Both the position numbers and the translations under genes were made by a program. Shown piece by piece: positions 1-13,037 of a stretch of DNA of 64,000 bases. The DNA is taken from NCBI GenBank assembly GCA_964017155.1, contig OZ024858.1, forward strand, positions 26,177,187 to 26,241,186. The letters are read 5' to 3'. Within the stretch, counting starts at the first letter, position 1, and each line of letters begins with the position of its first letter. The notes below the pieces were generated by a model. The model ran no database searches and was not told the origin of the DNA. It saw nothing but the letters and a program-made list of their open reading frames with translations. This DNA is from Oasisia sp. SBJ-2009 (taxonomy: Eukaryota; Annelida; Polychaeta; Sabellida; Siboglinidae).

Positions 1-16
1 TCATAAAAACCTCACC

Positions 17-634
17 TTAAAGGGAATAACAACAAGGCATTATATAAATTTATTTTGTTGCATATACATGAAGTATACTATTATATGTAACATGTGAGTG
101 TGTTTAAAAAATACATAAAAATATCTATATGTTTAAAATGTTATATTAAACACGGCTAGCCCGCAGATCCCGCGGAATTTTCAGATTTAATGAGGTAAGT
201 GTTTTACCAACTATGACGTCACATCCCAGCATCCGTAAAAGCGCGGCACAAATATGCATATTTAAAAAAAAAACACTGGCATTGCATAAAGTGTGGAATT
301 TCTAATTCGTTCAAATGTTACGTATAATAGTATACTTCATGTATAGGCAACAAAAGAAATTTATATAATGCCTGTTTGTTATTCCCTTTAACTACAAATC
401 TATTTTTGCCGCGCTTTTAGGGATGCTGGGATGACGTCATAGTTGGTAAAACGCTTAGTTCGTTAAATCTGAAAATTCCGCGGGATTTACGGGCTAGCCG
501 TGTTTAATAACATTTTAAACATATAGATATTTTTATGTATTTTTTAAACACACTCAAATGTTACATATAATAGTATACTTCATGTATATGCAACAAAAGA
601 AATTTATATAATGCCTTGTTGTTATTCCCTTTAA
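17..634. mobile_element. TTAA-flanked foldback (piggyBac-like) MITE with long inverted arms
   Basis: TTAA at 17-20 and 631-634 encloses inverted arms starting AGGGAATAACAACAAGGC. The arms run about 235 bases and include GGCTAGCC, GACGTCA and GCGCTTTTA segments on both sides. A further copy of the terminal 85 bases lies at about 309-391 and ends in its own TTAA, so the element is composite. No coding capacity. Confidence 0.75.
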
Positions 635-844
635 GGTTCCTTCCCTAAATATTGAGGATGCTGATTCTATCTTTAGTCCCACAAAAAATGTGGTGTGTGA
701 TTTTGTAAGTACAAAATATTCGATGTGTTTTTGCTAACACAATAATTTGTCATGTATTGGTGGTTACAATTATGTACATTGTTATGAATAGATGATTCTT
801 CTGGAAACTGCTGAATAAAAAAATCTGAGTTTGAGTCTAAACTA

Positions 845-1503
845 CAGTAAAACCTATCTTGGACGACCTCTGTCATGAGCGACCACCTTGTCTTGAACAT
901 CCGCTTTCCTAGTTTCTGATTAAAACGTACCTGCCATGAACGACTGTCTGCCAAATGTGACATTTGGTTTCACCTGCAAGCAGCGACCAGAACATGTTTC
1001 GTCATCGATTTCGAGTTCACTTAATACCTGTATCATCGATTTATCTGATTGGTCGATTTATTTGATTGGTATGTCAAAGTGCGGGAGGGTGAGGGAGAGG
1101 ACAAAGAGGAGGTACCATCATAGCCAGCACCGGTGCCGCTCACATTTCAGCGGACAACTATAAATGTGTTTTTTAGAAAGTGACGAGTTTAGGTGAAGAG
1201 CGCTTGAAGAATTTTCAGTGAAAGAAATGAAATGTCAATCTGATATTAACAATGATGAACATAATATATTATTAACTTCTAGTCCAATTTGTTTGTACCT
1301 TGTTTTATATATTGTCCTAAATAAAAAACATACTATATAAAATATACTAATACAATGTACATTAAACACACATACATGTACGCATTCATAAGTCATAACT
1401 ATGCCGACATAATTGTGTGTGCAACTTGTTATAAGCAACCACCTGTCTTGAGCGAACGCTTTTATTGGGCTGGAGGGGCGGTCGCCCAAGACAGGATTTA
1501 GTG
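845..1503. mobile_element. pogo/Tc1-mariner-type MITE
   Basis: The ends are CAGTAAAACCTATCTTGG and the reverse of CCCAAGACAGGATTTAGTG, flanked by TA at 843-844 and 1504-1505. Subterminal GAGCGACCACC-type motifs are repeated. The element is 659 bp with no transposase. Confidence 0.7.
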
Positions 1504-1573
1504 TATAGTGTAGTATTATATTATCCACCAGGGGTGCCACTAGTTATGCTGTGTAATCTGTCGCATGTTTCAG

Positions 1574-1798
1574 TTCAGCGAACACGTTGTCATCTTAGAC
1601 CTGGACACAATCATCCACACAGTGAAGCAGCCTGGGAGGAAGTTTGCTTGCTACGTGCACAGATTACAGAGAACTCCCTCGGAACCTCAACTGATACGGA
1701 GGAGAGACACATCGCAACCCACTTTAGGCCAAAGAAATAGGTCACATACGGCAAATAGGTCAAGGCGGCGAACTGCTTCAAGAACTGTATCACAGTAA
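1574..1798 (+). CDS. Terminal exon of an unidentified plus-strand gene
   Basis: An acceptor (ATGTTTCAG) opens a frame of 74 codons with SEHVVILDLDTIIHTV, GRKFACYVHRLQR and then a basic Arg/Ser/Thr-rich tail, ending in TAA. AATAAA follows at 1917-1922, about 120 bases later, as expected for a last exon. I do not recognise the family. The upstream exons would lie left of the window or are missed. It could also be a chance frame, but base composition and poly(A) placement argue for a real exon. Confidence 0.45.
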   Translation, partial: FSEHVVILDLDTIIHTVKQPGRKFACYVHRLQRTPSEPQLIRRRDTSQPTLGQRNRSHTANRSRRRTASRTVSQ

Positions 1799-1916
1799 TT
1801 TAGGTAATTCAAACTTGCACACATAGTACCCTTTGCAGAAACCTTTCAGTCAAAACGAGGTCTGTGATGAATTATTTTATTATAACACTATGATAAACTG
1901 TAAATAATTTTATATT

Positions 1917-1922
1917 AATAAA
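1917..1922 (+). terminator. Polyadenylation signal for the 1574-1798 exon
   Basis: AATAAA lies about 120 bases past the stop codon of the unidentified exon. Confidence 0.4.
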
Positions 1923-2069
1923 ATCATTACAAATCACACGTCAAAATGTTGCCTTTTACCCATCAGGTACATCTGAAATAACACTGATAGTAAAGAAATG
2001 ATTGTAGAATTTTACATCCTTTGTCAGTCGTAGATTATTCATAAGCGATGTACCACAATTTTGTCATCT

Positions 2070-2332
2070 TCACTGACCTGCCTTTATAAGCCAACGGGCG
2101 CGCTGAATGTGGTGTGACTTGGCAGTAATGCTTGCTTTAGGGGCCACATACAGGTACTTGTTACCTTCACACAAGCCCTTGGGAAGGTCTGAGACAAAGG
2201 TCAAGGAAGGCTCTAGCAGGGCCCTGCCCTTGTGGGTGGGTGACGCACCAGAAACAGGCCCAGGCAGGGGTAGATTCGACACGAGACGCTCGCCGCTCCT
2301 TGGGGAGGCAGCTGATGTCATTGCTCCTTGCT
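2070..2332 (-). CDS. Possible terminal exon of an unidentified minus-strand gene
   Basis: The minus strand has a GC-richer open frame from a possible acceptor (CGCTTTCAACCAG) to a TGA at 2072-2070. The middle reads LVSNLPLPGPVSG and FVSDLPKGL, and the end ARWLIKAGQ. TTTATT at 1876-1881 would be its AATAAA. No family is recognised. The opposite strand is also open for 77 codons, so strand choice is uncertain. If real, it is convergent with the exon at 1574-1798 and the two 3' ends would overlap. Confidence 0.3.
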
Positions 2333-2390
2333 CTGGTTGAAAGCGTGTCATGACCAGCGATATGTAGCCCGATTTGTAAGGTGGCACATT

Positions 2391-5300
2391 GTGTCATAAC
2401 CCAATTCAGACTACTCTACTGACAAGTCCTCTTTTTAGTATTTAAATATTAATATTTGACTTTCTTAAACGTTAATATTTGACTTTCTTAAACTGAGAAA
2501 AATCGCAGCTGAAGTTATGATAATGTAGCTGTGGTACTTTTACTGAATGTAATACATTTTTATAGCCACTGTTGTAGATATATTTATTATATCAGTAAAA
2601 ATATGTATTAACCATTTTTAAAGATAATTAATTTGTTTCGGGGTTACTGCATTGATTTACATTCAACACCGAATTATCTGCGATAATGTGTGTAACCATA
2701 CACAAAAACAATTTTAGTAGTGAACATACACTTTAAAGCATGGCTTTTTGAAAATTTACAGTATTACATAATAATAACTATTAGTTATCTACTTTCTGAA
2801 TATGCAATGGTAAAAATACTGCAGTTGTAATTATGATATATCAAAACTTGTTTACCAATTTGATCAGATGTATATGTACCTAGCAATAGTGTGATCAAGA
2901 GCCAAATATGATGAAACAAGTTAAGTGCATATGTAAGAGCATTTGCTATCAGTGCTATGCGTCCTGGGATGAGAGAAATATAATGAAACAATGTTGAAAA
3001 GGTGAATTGTGTAAATAGTAGAAGTGGTTGAGGGAATTTATTATTATTTTCAATTATTGATGGCTTCATTTTGTTGTCAAAAAACGGATAACTTTATTTC
3101 GTAACTTTTAAATTTATAACACGCACGCACACTCGTGTGTTCGTGCCTGCTATCGTGCATATGGGAATCCAGCATATACGCGTCTAATCAGAATATTTTA
3201 GAGCGACAATAGCCGAAGACATGATACCCGCGACGACGTCACAGTCGCAACTATTACAGTGATCAATATGTCACCTTGCTAGTGTTGTCGTCTAGACGCC
3301 GGCGTCTGTAGTGGGACACACAGCACAGCTGATATTCGATATAAATTATAATACTTAGCCATTTTAATTATAACTCAGTGTAGCTTCGTGTTATTCTTTG
3401 TTCTTTGTACGTACACTCCACACAGCCCCTTCTGGGGCTAACATAGAAGTTTGTGCGGTGCGCAATGCTAAAGGTGCATGAAGATAAAAGTGAAGTTAGA
3501 AGAACAATAAAACTGAAAACGTGCGATTTAACTGTGTAAATAAGTGTAATAATTTGTGCAGATTAAACAAAGTTCGCTGTGTCTATTTCTGGCTATAATC
3601 TGGTGAGGTGGGCTGGAGCAACAAGGTGGATGGATGGTACTGAGTCTGAAGGCTTGTTGTTATGACATCTTAATTTCGTTGTCGATTTGAACGCAAGAAT
3701 GTCGTGGTAAATATTGCCTGCAGGTGATCAATTTTGTACGGCTCGTAGTCATCGATACTCTAGGTTGCTCACTTGCTGCTAGATCTGTCGGTGAAAGAAG
3801 TGAGGACTCTTGCGCAATCAAACAGACACGTTCACTAACCTCGTACTACCACACAGACGGTCCCTTTGTACGTGATCGAGCAGTTCGACTTGTAGTGCGC
3901 AGTCGCACGTGGGCTGTCGTGTCTACCCGGCTCAGATGTGCAGTCAGTCACGCTAACCAAACGACACTCACAACACGTCCGTCTTCGCCAGGCAGCACTT
4001 CTGATTACGCGCACTATCGTGACGTCATAATGATGGAAAACATCACTTCCGGCAACATTTTAAAGGGCGATGACGGTTCCAACGCGCAGGGAATGTACTT
4101 CTTTCTCATTCTTATTCCAACAATCCACTACCGTCAATTATGACGATTTCGTGGATGGTATGCGCATGTTCATGTGCTAATTAAAAATTAATAATAATGG
4201 TGATTCAATGTTTATAAAATAATAAAATTATATAAAAAGTGCAAGTGCGTGTTAAAATCAGTGGTCACGATACGTTAAGCTCTGTCACAGCCACTGATGT
4301 TTCTAGACCAGCTCGCGGCCACATCGCTCATTTGATTGTCCCGCAGCTATGGTTAACGCCGTTAGCAAGCCTTCCGTCCATATGTCCAAACGAACAATGC
4401 CAATTTGTGTTAACGTAGTTTCGTTGAAACATCCATCCAACGCCCTCGTCACTTACACATCGGTCACTCGATCAGATCGGAATTGCCGCTTCTTTTTAAC
4501 TCTCCACCACGCAGTGTTTTAAGGCAACTTTGCCCGGGCCACCATCACAGTCACGACTCAGTCACAAACAATACATGGTTACATGCACTATGAACGTGCG
4601 CCCACTTCTATTTCTGACGACCGCCGCTAATGTGACGACGAGGTATGACGTCATAATCAGACCCTCAACGTCATATTCCGTAACGCCGTCACGCAAATTA
4701 ACCTTCAACAGATCAACCAAGTCAGCCACCGTCGACCTTGACCTAGACATGTTGAATATTACAACCACGTTACAAGGAACACGATTGCCCATAGTGGATA
4801 TATTACAGAACGACGTTCTTCTGGCAGGGAGAGTTATGAGGGTAGGCGTGGATGAACCACGGCGCATAGGCTTTGCTGTAAAGAACTCGGCTGCTCACGT
4901 AACAGCCATGAGGCCTGCTCCAGTACATAATTTCAGGACAGGTTAGAGGCACTACCCCGAAAGCATTGCCTCTGCTCATCGACGTGTTGTCCCTTCTATG
5001 AAACTATGGATTATCATTTGAGTAATATAAGACCACTGAGCGTCCGATAAATGGCTCGGACGCATTCTCACTATATGCACATCAACACAGCAGTGTCTAC
5101 GCTCTAACACTTTGTTCTACACCGGAGTCCAAAAGTTTGTTTTATGGGGAGCTGTTCATTTATGCTTCTTCATATCCTAATTAAGTCCAGTCTATTCCTC
5201 AGTGTGTCATGGACTCTCTACTCCAGACAAGAGAAACGCCTAACATCGTCAACATACGGAGTACGGCATTCTTGCGATCTCACGAAAGGACCGATCGAGT

Positions 5301-6480
5301 CTCACACGCAGCTGTCTTTAGGCAGGCCCAAATCCAAAGCATACTAACTCTGCTATGTACAGTGACATCGACTTCCCTGGCTTGGGCGTATTGATTGCGT
5401 GCAGGGTGCAAGGATTCATAAAGATCTGGCCCCAAGCAGCTGACCGAACCAATGGATTTTGTTTCGTGGACGCCTGGAAGCATGATCTAAAAACGGTAGA
5501 CCTTAACACTCGCACTCATTGGAAGAAACAGCTATAGGTCAGAGCCAGTAGTTGAACGAGGCTCCGACAACGTGCAGATCAGATGAGAGCCGATCGAGGT
5601 GAAAGGCAGCCCGGCCTCTGCTAAGATTGAGGCACATTTCAAGTGCACCCAGTGCAACAGAGACTGTCAAATCTAATGTGGGTTTCCTGAAATGGATAAA
5701 TCCCACGTCCGCACACACATGGTCTCTCGAGACCGACGGCCGCTTATATAGCTATCACATCACACATTGTGAAAGATGACATTTTGGTTGCCCTTTCATC
5801 CTTTAAGGCTAAGCTGTACCCAGCTTATCGTATAAGCCGCGGCTTCGTAAGTTCGTACACGTTGGGTAATTGTATCCCAAGTGAATGAGAAATGTTGTGC
5901 TATATTAAAGGGTATGACTAGGTCCAGAAAGTTCTATAACACAGCCGACACCTCTGTAACCTCTATACAATGTCACTTTGTCTTTGTGACTGGTGACCAG
6001 ATTCTCAGTTCACCACCCTCCTAATTAGGGCCTAGATGGGGTCGGTGGCATGTACCACTGGCTCCTCTGGCTACGCCACTGTGCTGGGGTCAGCAGTACT
6101 CTTCAGTATGACTGGTAAATTAAAGCTCATTGTGCCGTAATATGACCACATTATAATATTAGTTGCGTGATGACTCTGTCTCTGGCCTGGATCCACGGTG
6201 AAGGCCATTCTACTGATGGTCACTCAAATCTTATTGCAGACATACAGTTGTGAGGACGTTGTTCGCGGCGTCTCATACGGGTCATACGACCCGTGCCATT
6301 TAAGCTGTAAGTTGTCAACTCCAGTTGATCTCTCTTTTCGAAAGACGTATATTAACACGCTACATTTATGAAGGCACGCGGATCTATAACTTACAAGTCG
6401 CGCGTTCACGTAGGGTGAGACTGTGTCGCCCCCTGTCGACTTCATTGATAGGCTTTAATTCAGATTGTGTTTAATAGAGG
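2391..6480. other. Unassigned region left of MAD2L1
   Basis: No recognised gene or transposon. Plus-strand frames of 139 codons (3724-4143) and 138 codons (4530-4946) lack recognisable motifs or splice context. 3.2-5.9 kb is richer in CpG than the flanks and has several TGACGTCA palindromes, so it may be a decayed element or regulatory DNA of an unseen gene. A 26-bp direct duplication lies at about 2445-2495. Confidence 0.5.
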
Positions 6481-6502
6481 GTGCTGCAGTAACACATAGA
6501 AA

Positions 6503-6551
6503 CCAATCAAAACCTGGTTTACAAATGCCGGAAATTGCCGCTTATTTTGAA
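6503..6551 (+). promoter_or_regulatory. Candidate MAD2L1 core promoter: CCAAT box and CDE/CHR-like pair
   Basis: A CCAAT box lies at 6503-6507. A GCCGC at 6537-6541 is followed by a 4-nt spacer and then TTTGAA at 6546-6551, four bases before the start codon. CDE/CHR pairs with this spacing are known in G2/M genes controlled by DREAM and MuvB, and MAD2L1 is such a gene in vertebrates. Use here is inference. The position so near the ATG would require a very short leader or a site inside the transcript. Confidence 0.3.
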
Positions 6552-6555
6552 GAGA

Positions 6556-9500
6556 ATGGCGGGTGTAAAACAAGCGAGTAGGAATGCTATAACTTTGAAA
6601 GGGTCAACAGATATTGTTGCCGAATTCTTTAGTAAGTTAGTTCCGTCACATGGCGTTTAACTTACACACTAAACAGGTGACATTATAGACAGGCCGTGAC
6701 GGCAGCTGAATCCAGAACTATCTGGACTAAACTGTCACTGTGTCTGTGACATTGTCATGATTGTGTGGGATTTGACTGTCATCATTAGTTATTTAGTACA
6801 TTACTGTCACTCACTCTCACTAAGTGACTGACGCTGTCAGTCATTCAGTCAGTCAATGTGTTAACTTGTGAAGGCTGAACGCCTGGAGCCCGAGATCGAG
6901 ATCTTCTTCCGAGTACCGCCTAGCTTCAACATGCTGAAGATACAGGCGGGCGAACAGGAAAAATCAGAAATATATAATATATATGTAGGGTGGTCGGACC
7001 AAATTTTTCTTTCGAAACAAAAAATAAATAAAAAATGTTCCCTGATAGTAGTTACTATAAGAAGTATAACGGTAGTTGTTTCATGTATTTATGTGAAATA
7101 TTAAGCAAGGTTTGCTAATATGTGTAATTTTGCTTATAAACCACGCACATTAATTTTTTTCTATTTTCCCCTGGTCATAATCACTAATTGAAGTGTAACT
7201 GTGTTTGTTTCATGTCTGTAGATGAAATATTAAGGAAACTGCAATTTTATGAAATTTCAAATTAAAAAACATTTCCGCCAATTTTCTGACAGATTTCATC
7301 TTGCCAATAAATCTTTAGAATTGCTTTCATTTTTTCTTCTGATAATAGTAGTTAATTAAAACGCAATGGTGCTGCCTTCAATTACATAGATTAAATATTA
7401 ATGAAACTGCAATTTTATTTTAAAATTGTTTTATTTTTTTCTTAACATTTTATTTTATACCTAAATCACAAGAAGAATTGTTTTTATTATATACTGATTT
7501 TTGTGTAAACTATGATAAAGGGCAATACATACCTATTTTAAATTCAATTATTATATATATATATATATATATATAAAGTATCATAATTTTTCAACAATAG
7601 GAAGTACTAATTACATATATTCTCAAAACTAAATAATAATAATGTAAAACTGTCATCAAAGAATACCCCAGTAATGACATACAAAGGTCACGTATAATAT
7701 AATTTTATAAACATTAAAGATAAATTATCAATTTTAATAAAAAAAATTGTATATTTAATGTAGCCTAACCAACACACAAAAGTGTGAATAGTATGCTAAA
7801 AAAGGGAAATAATACAATAATACCAATAAACAAACTAATGTAAATTAGCTACATTAAACATGGCACTAATTAATTAGTTTACACAGTTACATGTGCAAGC
7901 ATAAGACACTTGCTAACTATTTATAATAGTATTAATCAAAGACACCCGCTATCGATCACGTCGATATCAGAGTGCTTTGCATACCACGATGCATCGCGCG
8001 CACGGGGAACAAGGCAAAATGGCGATGTCTTTTGAGACAGGGGCTCCATAAACGGACTTTGTGGCAAAATGCGCTATCAATTAGCAAGCCATCACTGTAA
8101 TCACATTATCGTCCACACAATTCTTTACACTTCTGCGTATGAAGCAAGTTGAAGCAACCAAAATAGATAGTCACAAAACATCGTTAAACATAGGCCATTT
8201 TAACTGACTAATTACTACAACTTTTTATCGACGGATTATCATGATATTTGTACGATCACGTTCATTTATCTTTCTTCTTTAATTACAACTTTTCAAAATG
8301 GCCGTACTCATTACCATAATCTCGCAAACAATTGTTGAAGATGAGGCCTGTCAGCGTCATCCAATATGGCCGCGGACGTAAACAATGAAAACCGAAATAC
8401 GACACCGAGAGGGAAAAAATCATTAACACCTTTTAAACACCGCCAAAAAATCAGTTATCGGCGCAGAATCATAGACTAACATTATAACAACATAAGAAAA
8501 ATTATACAAGAACTGGTATGTTGCGTGATAATAAATTACGGCGACTAAACACGGACCCCTGTCTCCCCATGTTGTCAGAAGGGGCGGCAAATCGGTCTGA
8601 CCTCCCTAATATATGTATATATATTTTTTTCGTTTTGGGTGCATTGCAGTGTATCAGAACCGTAATTTGTGCATGTAAAAGTAATGCGTGCAAAAAAAAC
8701 TAGTTATATCTAAAAGGTGGAATAATGGAAAGTCTGGATATTGCTCTTAAAGGAATCAAGGCTGTTTTTATTTACAATATGTTGAGGGAGGGAGTTCCAA
8801 AGTCGAATGGTATTTGGGAAAAAATAATACAAATGATAGTTACATCTGGAGTGAGGGATAAGGTCAGACAAGGAATGTTGCTTTCTAGTGACTGTGTTTG
8901 AAGGAATTATATATTTATTTGCAGGTATGCCCACTAGGTCATTTGATATTTTATATAACATGCATAGTTTTGCATCTTTTCTACGGTCTGCTAGGGATCT
9001 CCAGCCTAATGACTGGAGCATATTGGTGACACTTGACGTATTATGGTGGCGATGTAAAACATATCGAGCTGCTCGGCGTTGTATCATTTCAAGTTTATTT
9101 GTTTGTGTAGCGGTGTAAGGGTCCTAGACAGTACAGCTATTTTCCAGGATAGGTCTAACAAAGGTGAAATAAGCAAGAGTTTTTATTTGGATTGATGAGA
9201 CTTAGATTTCTGCGGAGGAAGCCTAATGATCTATTTGCTTTTGAAGAGATGCTATTTATGTGGGCATTCCACCGAAGATCAGATGTTATGGTTAGGCCAA
9301 GATATTTAGCTTGTGAAACAGTTTGAAGTGGTTGTCCGTGGAGAATGTACTGGGTTTTAGTGATAGTTTTATTTCTTGTTACAGGGATGACATGGCACTT
9401 TTCAAGGTTGAAACTCATTTTCCATTTTTTTTGTCCATTTGTCGAGTGTGTTAAGGTCTTCCTGGAGTGCAGCTGTGTTTATCTTAGGCTTAAGAGCTAT

Positions 9501-12500
9501 ATACATTATGGTGTCATCAGCAAAGAGTCTAACTGTAGAAGTAATATTGTCTGGAATGTCGTTAATGTAAAAAAGGAATAGGCAGGGACCAAGTACAGAA
9601 CCTTGAGGGACTCCTGATGTTACAAGGACTTCAGAAGAAGCCTTGCCCTCTATTAGTACTCTTTGTGATCGATCGGTTAAAAATGCTTTAACCCAGGAAT
9701 TTGTTTTGCCTTGGATGCCATAGTGATGGAGTTTGTCAATTAGTTTGGTATGGCTGACCTTATCAAATGCTTTAGAAAAGTCCATCACTATGACATCCGT
9801 TTGTGCGCCAGATTGCATATTTGTGACTAGGTCGTTTGTGAACTGGATGAGTTGTGTCTCACATGACACACGAGATCGAAAGCCATGTTGAAGGTCGTAA
9901 AGGATGTTGAGTGACTGTGCATGTTTCATTATATTACTAACTAAGATATGTTCCATTAATTTAGATGCTATACATGTCAAGGAGATGGGTCTGTAATTTG
10001 AAGCGAGGTATTTTTGGCCATGTTTGAAGATAGGTCAGACATTTGCTTTTAACCAGTCTTTGGGGACTTCTCCTGTTTCATATGATTTACGAAAGATTAA
10101 GGTAAGTGATGGCGCAATTTCAACAGCTAACTCTTTTAGAATTCTTGGGTGGATGTTGTCTGGTCCTTGGGCTTTATAGGGTTTAAGATTTTGCAGGAGT
10201 TTTAGTACACCAGTTTCTGTAATTTCTATGTCTGGCATTTCTGGTAGAGTTGAATTGTATAGATTGGTTTCTTGAGGAGATTGGTCATCTGTAAAGACTG
10301 ACTGGAACTGTTGATTTAGTATCTCTGCTTTGGCTGTGGGTTTTGAATGTAGGATTCCATTTTGTCTGAGTGGTGATACCCCTGTGTGGTCTGTACGGCA
10401 GTGTTTCATGTACGTCCAAAATTTCTTAGCATAACTTGGTTTTTGAGTACCATCATCAGTAGAGGTGACAATCTCATTTACATAGTCCCAGTAGGCAGAT
10501 CTTAGTTGTTGCTGTATAGTTCGTTTTAGGTCTTTGTATTTTGGAGTGTGCTTGTGATTTTTATACATTCTGTCCCTTTTCCTCATAAGTTTCTTTAATG
10601 TTTGTGTGATCCAAGGGTATCCATCCCTACGTTTAGTCATTCTGGATGGTATGTATGTTTCAGCTCCTTTGACAATGGTATCCCGAAATGTACACCATAA
10701 TGTATTTGCACTGTTTTGTTCATAGCAATGTTGAAGAGTTTTGTTTACTTCTCTCATTTGTTGTCTGAAATTTTCCCAGTCCGCCTTATTGAAAAGGGGA
10801 ATCTTTCTCGGTTTCTGTTTCTGTTTTATTGGGTTTATGTCTAGTTCTGTGTAGCAACAGTCATGGTCTGAAATTCCTGGTAGTTTATCTGTTCGGTTTA
10901 TGTTAGTAGGATTGTTTGTTATCATTAGGTCCAGGGTGTTATCTCCTCTTGTTGGTTTATGTATAATTTGTATAAGGCCAAAGTCATCAAGAATGTTTCG
11001 GAATTTGTCATGTAGCGATACATTTTGGCAGTTTGATTTTAACAGTTCGTTATGCCAATCCCATCCTGGGAAGTTGAAATCTCCTCCAATGAATATGTGT
11101 TGGTTTTGTTTTACTCTGTTTAATGATATTTCGAACTGTTCTAAGCTGTTTTCGTCATTTACATTAGGTCTATAGTAGGCACATATATGAAGCAGTTTAC
11201 AACCAGCTAAGCAGATCTTTATCCAAATAATTTCACAGTCTGTCTCTAGTTCAAATTCTTCTTCACTAATCAGGTCAGAACTCCCTGCAACAAATACCCC
11301 TCCTCCTCTCTGGTCTTCATTTCTGTCATTTCTATAAATATTAAATTTGTCAGGGAAATATTCAGTGTCTGATATGCTGTTACTAAGCCAAGATTCTGTG
11401 CCAATAATGATGTCTGGTTTTGTACTATCAATGAGTGATAAAAATTCGGCTTTCTTGTTTTTTAGTGATTGACAGTTTAGGTTGATGATTCTCAGTGGGT
11501 TTTTTGTTTTGGGAATATGGGTGTAACTGTGCTGTTTTCTCTGACTGGAAGGTGAAGATGTATGAAGTGGGGGTCCTAACCCAGCTGGTTTTGACGGAAG
11601 TTGAATGGAATTGTCATTTGAATTTAAGATGTGCTGATATATGTTTTCAGAATGTTCAATGTCGTAATTAAAAAGGGTACTACTGAAATTTGGCATACCA
11701 CATTTTAGACAGTTCCATGATGTATTTGAGTTTTGCATTGCGTCATATATTGTGTCTCTAATGCTTTCACACTGTGTGTGGAACCAGGTGTTACAAGTAT
11801 CACAACACATTGCTTTGTGTTTCCATGTTACAGCTTTTTGGCAGACACCACAAGGGTATTTGGGTGCCCTAGGGCCAGGATTTAGTTCAATGTCATTTGC
11901 CAGAACAAGAAGATACAACATGAAGTATTGTGGGCATTTTTGGGGGTTTGCTCTGGATGTCCTTGGTTTGTGATGCAAGTTGATGGATAATGCTTTGATG
12001 AGAGAGATTTCTGGTACTGATCTATTTATCAAGCTTTCATGTGGGGTTTTACAATGGTTATTTGTACTGTTTTTAATCTCTGCAAAAGCAATCACGAGAG
12101 AAAAAAAACACTTAGGTAAAACATCCTGTAAAATGTATGTATTGTTCCTGATTGTCAAGAAGTGCAACAGCATGGATGGTACTGCTATGTGCTAAGAACA
12201 GGAACAAAAGGAATATAGTATAGAAGAAGTACTGGAAATGGAAATGTAGGGTCTTCGTCCCAGGGCCTACACTGGGCACACAAAGAGCAGCACCGTTTAT
12301 GAGGCTATGTTAGGCAGACCCAAGCCAGGAAATGTTTTTGTTTTAAAATGTAGAGTTATACTAAATTTAGTTTAACTTTTATGTCTATGTACCAGTCTCA
12401 ATGACATTTAACAGGTCGCAGTACCTTGGTTACCATTTGTTTACTGGGCGATAATAGAAGTAAACTAGAATACGTTTAAAATTTAGAAACAATTAGTGTA

Positions 12501-12986
12501 TATTTTTATTATTTTTTGTTAATCAGGGGACACCAACTAACAATTCTTACTAAGTACCTTACCGTAGTGTAAATCAGGTTAAAAACAAGTAAAATAATAA
12601 GATTAGTTAAGGATCGTTTAAAATTTTCCTGTTCGCGCCACCACCCTCGTTTTCATCAATATCATCGTTTTCATCAATTAGATATCAGCTCATAGACATA
12701 GTCATAGACCATAAATAATATCAAGCATATCTGAGATGGTCATACCATGAATCATGATACATTTGACCAATTGATGGGAGTAAACAGCCAAGCCCAACAA
12801 CCGATTTGAGTTTTCGATAATATATGCTTACGAAATTGAATGTGTTACTGTTAGCCTACCCATGGGCAATGAGCCAGGGCTAGGCGATGGGTGCATATGA
12901 TTATACTAGCCATGCAGGTGGCTGTATATATGTTAGTGTTACCGGTGGCGGTGTACGTTAGTAATTACTGTGTGACTGTGTGTGTG

Positions 12987-13037
<51 letters not shown>

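Noticed and set aside
3100..5600. Possible LTR retrotransposon remnant
   Set aside because: No paired LTRs, primer-binding site, protease or RT motifs could be found. Only CpG-richer sequence and short frames are present.
6868..7104. Plus frame with AERLEPEIEIFFRVPPSF as a possible exon
   Set aside because: It lies in MAD2L1 intron 1, where exons 1 and 2 join in phase without it, and there is no clear splice donor or recognised motif.
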